Assembly: GCA_028713795.1 (NCBI GenBank)
Contig: JAQTNP010000019.1
Coordinates: forward strand, 1 to 14,818
Source: Minisyncoccota bacterium
Lineage (GTDB): Bacteria > Patescibacteriota > Minisyncoccia > Minisyncoccales > PEYH01
Direction: 5' to 3'
Length of the DNA stretch: 14,818 nt
Shown here in pieces: positions 11,101 through 14,818 of this stretch. Position 1 is the stretch's first letter. The number at the start of each line of letters is the position of its first letter. Under the pieces are notes generated by a model, which saw only the letters and a program-made list of their open reading frames with translations, was not told where the DNA came from and did not search any database. The position numbers and the translations under genes are program-made.

Positions 11101-12783
11101 GATAATGATGGACTTTTGGACGTAAAGGATATAAACGTTACCATTGGATTTAATACCTTTTTAGATCCAGGAGAATATATTTTTAAAAACCTCACAATTA
11201 CCAATAATTCCACAATTACTCTGAAAGGGAATTGCAATGATGATTTAGGAGTCAAATTGATTGTTAAGAATCTAACCATTGAAAATGGTTCTCTTTTGTC
11301 TGCAAATAGTCAGGGTTGTCCAGGTGATTCAGGATATGGGGCCGGATATTTTGGTAGCGGAGGAGGATATGGGGGAAGAGGAGCCGGGGATAATAGCATA
11401 GAGGGGCAAGATTCGTATTACGGAGACGGGGGATTAACTTACGGGGATATAATTCTGCCATCTAATTTGGGTTCAGGGGGTGGAGGATTGGGCGGACTTG
11501 CCGGAGGATCTGGCGGCGGTGCGATAATAGTAGAGGCAGAAGAAACGATAACTATAAATGGATTAATATCTGCAGATGGACAGAGCATCAATGGAAAAAC
11601 CGGAGGAGGAAGTGGTGGAAGCATATATCTTGTTGCTAATGAAATTTCTGGCGACGGAATAATAACAGCTAATGGAGGAGGCACTACTGGTTCAGGAGGC
11701 GGTGGAGGAAGGATTGCCATATATTACAATAGCTTGGGAGTTTCCGACATTCAGGCATATGGTGGGAATCAGTTATCTAGCCAGTTTGATGGAGCTGCGG
11801 GAACTATATTCTTAAAGAATAAATCTCAAAATAGAGGAGAATTGATTGTTAAAAACAACAATCTAGGGGGATTGGCCCAAACAGTAATAGAAAACAGCTT
11901 AACCTTAAAAAATCTGGAAATAGCTGCTAATAGCAGAATTGAATTTTCTGGGTCAAGCATTGATTCTGATGATATATCAATATCTTCTAAAGGGGTTTTG
12001 ATATTTGAAGATGATATTTCAATTACAACCAATAACTTAGTTGTTTGGTCAGAAGGAAAGGTTACTAATCTTTATGAAAAGACGACAGGCATTAAAGGAG
12101 GGAATATAACTGTCAGAGATAAAGGCAGAATTGAAAGCAATATTTTAATGCTTGCCGATAATTTAAATATTTATGAGGAATCATATCTGAGCGCTGATAA
12201 AAAAGGATATATGCCTAGCAATGGACCGGGAACTGGAAAACTAGGTAGTGGTGGAGGATATGGGGGAAGAGGAGGAGGAGATGAACCGGATCAGGATACC
12301 AGCGTCTATTCTGAAAAGGGAGAATCTTATGGAGATTTCAGATTGCCTAACGAGCATGGTTCAGGCGGAGGAACATACTCTGGATATGGAGGGTATGGAG
12401 GAGGACTTTTAAAATTAGAGGTGAAAAACATTTTACTTCATGGAACTATTTCTGCTAATGGAGGGGAAGGGATAAAGCCGAATTACGGATATGGAGGCGG
12501 AGGAGGATCTGGAGGATCAGTAGTCATTAAAACAGAAAATATTTCAGGTACAGGAGAAATTACTGCTAATGGCGGTTCCCAGGAATTTTCTTGCACTGGC
12601 GGTGGAGGAAGAATTGCTATATATTACAAAGTTAAAGATTCTTTTGCTGGGAAATTAAAATCTCTTGGTGGAACAAAATTAAGCTCTGGTAATCCGCTTT
12701 TCCTTGGTGAATCAGGAACAGTTTATTTGCAACAGCTAGAGGCGACTGAAGGAGAACTGAAGTTTGGAGAGGTTATAATCTAG
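8173..12783 (+). CDS. Giant secreted protein: three lamin-tail domains plus two glycine-rich modules
   Basis: This is a 1536-residue protein. A signal peptide spans residues 1-27 (positive start, hydrophobic core, cleavage likely after ILA). Residues 28-290 form an unrecognised domain; about 300-400 is a Glu/Lys-rich coiled-coil linker. Three lamin-tail (LTD) domains begin near residues 399 (VISEVCSG), 604 (VLISEIKN) and 793 (IVISEVKL); each has an E-hFNP core and closes with a D-NN-x-DFEI-x-P-P segment. An EF-hand/type-3-like DFDNDGLLDVKD sits near 974. Two glycine-rich modules about 300 residues apart (about 1050-1190 and 1350-1490) share GGGYGGRG and GGGGRIAIYY. LTDs in bacteria occur on secreted nucleases and surface proteins; no nuclease motif is seen here. 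No C-terminal sorting signal or anchor is evident. I start at ATG 8173, one base after the upstream stop; a TTG five codons earlier overlaps that gene. Likely a surface or released adhesive/structural protein; function unproven. Confidence 0.85.
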   Translation: MKNTRRLKNAFLVVFLFSVFPVFNILAEEDLLLSNYDANFILNRLPKVMTDQWIDSIVQAKSGKEQAAIVILKQASQQRTFNYLLKQAPKEVVKEVARVGWQIYNIGSGSELHEIIGSFEKETANEAVNYLLKIIKEQKLKISFGDFEVEYQTINEDFSKNTFQYIIVYKPVTETQGLVTIRIYSPDNLTPPKSKGDPWSGAINYTWFSDTEIEKSKIIPPFIAQISGSMERKKSGYWQKEIIHEYSFSGSPGLIITFPETVPKFEFPEEGWLGKILSSAKDKLQTIAELLGASLVKEEELKPKEESDTPTISFEEELAQKIAELEDKYDEAKADSKTTISELNKLKDDMATLLKQFVNFTKPEDEEEKKAEEEEEQDEIETNDSPGEIEKKIEGQQFKLVISEVCSGMDNSKSEFIEIFNPNDFSVKIDDDNFSLWIVDSKDKPTQKRITWIRNNIPAKGYFLFAGSELFFSGLKFDADAYYSNQITSTGGTIISQKLGEDFDKAGWGKISNPAPETSIEGEGKTLENGLESNISLVRKMFGQGYIDTDNNESDFEISHFPSPRNSLNQESVYYPKSQYSFPSNSTHTFSNPSDTTQVTYSKVLISEIKNKGEDASDDFIELFNPNNQDVNLHGWQLKKKTSSGSESSIIVFSDNHIVKSQQYFVWASAKDEYNQIIQSDASSSAYLADNNSVALFNPNKNIVDAFAWQESIAPFVEGNYFDSSHEKDQSIGRKVTNSSYIDNENNATDFEIQIPTPGSINQKYQTIPSGNEIPDEEENNTEMQCSASGIVISEVKLAKTEYVELFNPSSQSISLSKCYLSYFSSLSDWNDPTRNWIFPDSLTIGGRQHILIGIYADALNTLSFDWQAQGSSGNNYSSQQLAQNGAISIFSCNPSSQSDPLSAKNCKIDAVGWDTSLVKEENNAEPSPEEKSMARIIDPDEIGQVAYKDTNDNNQDFEIQNPSPKEFSYHEFSDFDNDGLLDVKDINVTIGFNTFLDPGEYIFKNLTITNNSTITLKGNCNDDLGVKLIVKNLTIENGSLLSANSQGCPGDSGYGAGYFGSGGGYGGRGAGDNSIEGQDSYYGDGGLTYGDIILPSNLGSGGGGLGGLAGGSGGGAIIVEAEETITINGLISADGQSINGKTGGGSGGSIYLVANEISGDGIITANGGGTTGSGGGGGRIAIYYNSLGVSDIQAYGGNQLSSQFDGAAGTIFLKNKSQNRGELIVKNNNLGGLAQTVIENSLTLKNLEIAANSRIEFSGSSIDSDDISISSKGVLIFEDDISITTNNLVVWSEGKVTNLYEKTTGIKGGNITVRDKGRIESNILMLADNLNIYEESYLSADKKGYMPSNGPGTGKLGSGGGYGGRGGGDEPDQDTSVYSEKGESYGDFRLPNEHGSGGGTYSGYGGYGGGLLKLEVKNILLHGTISANGGEGIKPNYGYGGGGGSGGSVVIKTENISGTGEITANGGSQEFSCTGGGGRIAIYYKVKDSFAGKLKSLGGTKLSSGNPLFLGESGTVYLQQLEATEGELKFGEVII
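11362..12629 (+). repeat. Long-period repeat inside the giant gene (about 0.9 kb period)
   Basis: A 21-base segment at 11362-11382 recurs exactly at 12253-12273 (891 bases apart). A 32-base segment at 11698-11729 recurs at 12598-12629 with two mismatches (900 bases apart). Between these, protein motifs follow in the same order (GGGYGGRG, YGD-x-LP, GGG-rich stretch, ADG/ANG turn, GGGGRIAIYY). This shows duplication of a roughly 300-residue module; the glycine stretches stay closest in DNA. Confidence 0.8.
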
Positions 12784-12789
12784 TTTAAT

Positions 12790-12812
12790 AAAAAAGGACA
12801 ATCATTTGTCCT
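12790..12812. terminator. Convergent terminator between the giant gene and the LysM-like gene
   Basis: AGGACAA (12795-12801), loop TCAT and TTGTCCT (12806-12812). On the minus strand the stem is followed by a run of T residues (12795-12790). On the plus strand it is followed by the weaker AATTCTTT. It lies just after the stop of the plus gene and about 80 bases after that of the minus gene. Confidence 0.65.
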
Positions 12813-12848
12813 AATTCTTTGTCCGTTGTTTTCTTTTATCGAAACTTT

Positions 12849-12867
12849 ATCGCAAGATATTTGCGAT
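12849..12867. other. Hairpin near the 3' end of the minus gene
   Basis: ATCGCAA (12849-12855) and TTGCGAT (12861-12867) form a 7-bp stem with a 5-nt loop. No T-run follows on either strand. It may stabilise a 3' end. Confidence 0.4.
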
Positions 12868-12892
12868 TATGAAAATATATTTTAGATATTCA

Positions 12893-13435
12893 TTATTCCA
12901 CTAGCAAAAGTAAAGAATCAATATTGTCTAATTGAGCGTTTGTGAGCTGCAAAGCAGAATCAATAGCTTTCTCTATTAAAGTTTTTGAAAAGCTTATCTT
13001 TTCTCCAATCTGCAACCCATAATCTCCTATAGTGTTTTGTAAATAATCTTCAACATATGTCTTATGCGCCCTTGAAAGTAATGAAGCATTCTGGCCATGC
13101 TCATTTAGATACTGATTCATTGCCCTTCTGGCCAAGTGGGTTATTCCGTCTCCTGACTGGGCTGTTTCTGTGAAGATATTGGTTTCTGTAAAATACTCAT
13201 CTTCTAATTCTATCTTTTCCTCTTCTGCTATTTCCTCTTCGCTTGAAGTGGTAATTTCTTCTTCATCTAACAAGTCTATGATGCTAGCATTTTCTGCCTT
13301 AGGAAATATTTGTCCTATGGGTTCTCTGTAAATATATATCAATATTCCTACGGCAATCAAAGTAAACAAGAATATCCATGTCCAATATTCTTTTTTGAAA
13401 GCGATCTTTGGCATACGAATCTTCGGAAGTTTCAT
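12893..13435 (-). CDS. Membrane-anchored LysM-like protein
   Basis: This 180-residue protein has a lysine-rich cytoplasmic start, one membrane span (about 18-36), then an acidic low-complexity stalk (about 50-77, many Glu). The C-terminal region (about 88-180) contains AQSGDGITHLARRAM, resembling the VxxGDTLxxIAxxY opening of LysM, and LQIGEKISFSKTLIEKAI, resembling its vGxxLxIP end. In between it is longer and more helical than a normal LysM domain. LysM domains bind peptidoglycan, so a cell-wall-contacting anchor is plausible but not proven. It is transcribed alone from a promoter divergent to the winged-helix regulator gene, with a shared candidate operator. There is no SD before ATG 13435; a second Met at residue 8 is also in frame. 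Confidence 0.72.
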   Translation of the reverse strand: MKLPKIRMPKIAFKKEYWTWIFLFTLIAVGILIYIYREPIGQIFPKAENASIIDLLDEEEITTSSEEEIAEEEKIELEDEYFTETNIFTETAQSGDGITHLARRAMNQYLNEHGQNASLLSRAHKTYVEDYLQNTIGDYGLQIGEKISFSKTLIEKAIDSALQLTNAQLDNIDSLLLLVE

Positions 13436-13478
13436 ATGATTATGTTTAATTATTTCTTAGATTTTCGAGCATTACGCT

Positions 13479-13507
13479 ATTCTATACTTTCTCTGTTTTT
13501 TTGTAAA
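13479..13507 (-). promoter_or_regulatory. Promoter of the LysM-like gene
   Basis: On the minus strand TTTACA (13507-13502), a 17-bp spacer (13501-13485) and TAGAAT (13484-13479). The predicted start near 13472 leaves about 36 nt of leader. It is back-to-back with the plus-strand promoter. Confidence 0.65.
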
Positions 13508-13508
13508 G

Positions 13509-13522
13509 AGGGTGTCCACCCT
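13509..13522. promoter_or_regulatory. Candidate operator: dyad between divergent promoters
   Basis: AGGGTG-TC-CACCCT is a perfect 6+6 dyad with a 2-base centre. It fills almost the whole gap between the minus-strand -35 (13502-13507) and the plus-strand -35 (13523-13528). It is GC-rich in AT-rich surroundings. A dimeric repressor or activator bound here would touch both promoters; the adjacent winged-helix protein is the obvious candidate. Confidence 0.55.
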
Positions 13523-13551
13523 TTGACCGAATTATTTGATTTTGCTATACT
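13523..13551 (+). promoter_or_regulatory. Promoter of the regulator-sigma operon
   Basis: TTGACC (13523-13528), a 17-bp spacer and TATACT (13546-13551): five of six consensus bases in each box. The predicted start near 13558 leaves about 19 nt before ATG 13577, with no SD. Confidence 0.8.
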
Positions 13552-13576
13552 ATACAGACAAATTAATATTGAAAAC

Positions 13577-14155
13577 ATGGAGCAAAACTACTTGCTTAAA
13601 TTAACCATTGCAGGGTATAAGATAAGCGATCTTTTCCCGGAAAAAGAGCCGCTTCGCTGGCAGATAAAAGAAAGCATGGGTAAAATTTTATTCGAAACGA
13701 TAAAAAGCCAGTTTCTGACTGAATCAAAAACAATTGTTTTTGCAGAGATCCAGGCCTTAAAAACCATGCTGGATATATCAGAAAGCCAGAATTGGATTAA
13801 TAGCAAGAATATCCTTATCTTAAAGCAGGAATATGATAAATTAGCTCAGGAAATGAGGCAGATAAATAGGCCTTCTAGTGCACCAAATATACCCCAAAAA
13901 GCAGTAGAAATAGTAGCAAAACCAAGACCTCAGAGAGTATCAATGCCTAAATTATCTCCGGAAAAGCGTCAAGAAAGGATAGTTTCTATGCTGAATTTCA
14001 AGAAAAGGATCAATTTATCTGATTTAAAGAAGATATTTCCGCAAGTAGGATCAAGGACTTTAAGAAGGGATATGGAGGCATTATTGCACCAGGGCCTAAT
14101 CACTAGAAAGAGAGATGGCCAAAAAGATGTTACTTACCAGGTTCTTCAGGGATAA
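13577..14155 (+). CDS. Winged-helix (DeoR-like HTH) transcription regulator
   Basis: This is a 192-residue protein. Residues 1-95 are helical and of unknown type (perhaps dimerisation), 97-128 form a Pro-rich linker, and 130-190 a winged helix: RQERIVSML as first helix, INLSDLKKIF as second, SRTLRRDMEALLHQGLI (159-175) as recognition helix, and the wing ITRKRDGQKDVTYQV. The T-L-R-R-D pattern is that of DeoR-type HTH domains. There is no sugar-binding sensor domain as in full DeoR proteins. The start at ATG 13577 is preferred because it follows a good promoter; the open frame extends upstream to 13310 but would cross the promoter and the opposite gene. It probably controls the divergent pair through the dyad at 13509-13522. 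The sigma factor gene follows within about 40 bases. Confidence 0.8.
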   Translation: MEQNYLLKLTIAGYKISDLFPEKEPLRWQIKESMGKILFETIKSQFLTESKTIVFAEIQALKTMLDISESQNWINSKNILILKQEYDKLAQEMRQINRPSSAPNIPQKAVEIVAKPRPQRVSMPKLSPEKRQERIVSMLNFKKRINLSDLKKIFPQVGSRTLRRDMEALLHQGLITRKRDGQKDVTYQVLQG

Positions 14156-14197
14156 CGGACAATATTAATATGACCACATTTGAAACCGGACAAGAAA

Positions 14198-14731
14198 ATG
14201 GACAAAAAACTAGCTTACCGCTTTAGTAAAATATATAATACCTATTCAGAGCAGATATATAGGTTCATATATATCAAGGTGGACACCAGGGAAACAGCAG
14301 AAGATTTGACTTCTGAGGTTTTTGTCCGTTTTTGGAAAACATTCCAAAAAAACGGTCACGACAGAATTGAAAACCCCAAAGCCTTTTTATACAGAATGGC
14401 CAAAAACTCAATAGTTGATTTTTACAGGGGAAGACCTATTTTAAGGCCATTATCTGATCAGGATATTCCTGAAACAGCAGATAAAACGCAAGAACTGGAA
14501 AAAAGAGAAATGGCCTTGTCTGATCAGGAGCAGATTATGGCTGTGATAAGAACCTTAAAAGACGAATATCAGGATGTTATCCTCTGGTACTATATTGATC
14601 AGATGCCTGTAGGAGAAATAGCTGAAATTCTTGAGAAATCAGAGAATGCTGTCAGAGTTACCATATTCAGGGCAATGGAAGAATTAAGGAAGAATTTTCC
14701 AAAAGACAGCTTTTCCAATCAAAAGGTGTAA
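14198..14731 (+). CDS. ECF-type RNA polymerase sigma-70 factor
   Basis: From ATG 14198 the protein has 177 residues. Region 2 spans about 12-75 (YSEQIYRFIYIKV, TAEDLTSEVFVRFWKTF, AFLYRMAKNSIVDFYR), a short linker is rich in charged residues, and region 4 spans about 115-168 (LKDEYQDVILWYYIDQMPVGEIAEILEKSENAVRVTIFRAMEELRK). Regions 1.2 and 3 are absent, as in extracytoplasmic-function (ECF) sigma factors, which direct RNA polymerase to stress or envelope genes and are usually held by an anti-sigma factor. An in-frame TTG at 14180 would add six residues; neither start has an SD. It lies in the same operon as the upstream winged-helix gene. The next gene begins 45 bases on, in the place of an anti-sigma or a partner protein. 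Confidence 0.92.
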   Translation: MDKKLAYRFSKIYNTYSEQIYRFIYIKVDTRETAEDLTSEVFVRFWKTFQKNGHDRIENPKAFLYRMAKNSIVDFYRGRPILRPLSDQDIPETADKTQELEKREMALSDQEQIMAVIRTLKDEYQDVILWYYIDQMPVGEIAEILEKSENAVRVTIFRAMEELRKNFPKDSFSNQKV

Positions 14732-14776
14732 TAAATCTCTGAATTTTACGTCATCTATAATAGAGAGGCAAAAATC

Positions 14777-14818
14777 ATGGAAGACCAGACATTAATCAAT
14801 AAAATTCAATCTTTAAAA
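14777..14818 (+). CDS. Start of a gene cut by the window end (possible anti-sigma or partner)
   Basis: ATG 14777 opens a frame of 14 codons to the window edge (MEDQTLINKIQ...). GAGAGG lies 8 nt upstream and may act as a weak SD. A TATAAT at 14756-14761 lacks a -35. The position right after an ECF sigma gene suggests an anti-sigma factor or an associated surface protein, but the visible residues do not show it. Confidence 0.5.
   Translation, partial: MEDQTLINKIQSLK

Noticed and set aside
11340..12640. Glycine-rich DNA repeats considered as a CRISPR-like or tandem repeat array
   Set aside because: Repeats are in frame, encode Gly-rich motifs, have no uniform spacer length and sit within one long open frame.
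13310..13576. N-terminal extension of the winged-helix regulator (281-residue version)
   Set aside because: It would overlap the promoter, the operator dyad and the opposite gene; the ATG at 13577 follows a near-consensus promoter.

Overview
The window looks like a chromosomal piece of an AT-rich, small-genome bacterium, most likely a member of the Candidate Phyla Radiation (Patescibacteria, probably Parcubacteria). This is inferred from gene style: a ComEC without its C-terminal metallo-beta-lactamase domain, genes with almost no Shine-Dalgarno (SD) sequences or untranslated leaders, a very large secreted protein combining lamin-tail domains with glycine-rich modules, and a short LysM-like membrane protein. 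TGA is used as a normal stop (2048-2050), which argues against the UGA=Gly lineages.

Layout. 1-636: 3' part of a radical-SAM activase (anaerobic ribonucleotide-reductase activator type), followed one base later by comEC (638-2050). 2043-2615: a compact GC-rich island with its own promoter, very strong SDs, a ribbon-helix-helix protein (2105-2278), a canonical rubredoxin (2311-2469) and a terminator. 2661-7071: host-like AT-rich genes for DgkA, an HtrA serine protease and a ClpB-like AAA+ unfoldase, forming an envelope/protein-quality block. 7072-7440: a second GC-rich island read on the minus strand. It holds a structured RNA candidate with its own terminator, whose loops display anti-SD-like sequence, and downstream a separately promoted short Arg/Trp-rich reading frame with a strong SD. 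7533-12783: two overlapping-style genes, a 212-residue anchored protein and a 1536-residue secreted protein with three lamin-tail domains and two glycine-rich modules. 12893-13435 (minus): membrane-anchored LysM-like protein. 13577-14818: divergently transcribed winged-helix regulator, ECF-type sigma factor and the first codons of a third gene.

How parts may work together. HtrA and the Clp ATPase are a natural protein-quality pair. The divergent promoters between 13502 and 13551 enclose a 14-bp dyad exactly between their two -35 boxes, which suggests that the regulator controls itself and the LysM-like gene. The most unusual element is the 7072-7440 island: one arm of the RNA hairpin is complementary over 11 nt to the SD and first base of the start codon of the neighbouring small frame, and another loop carries ACCUCCUU, the complement of the SD that drives the RHH-rubredoxin island. 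This suggests a small RNA-based translation control unit, possibly type I toxin-antitoxin-like. It is an inference from sequence complementarity only.
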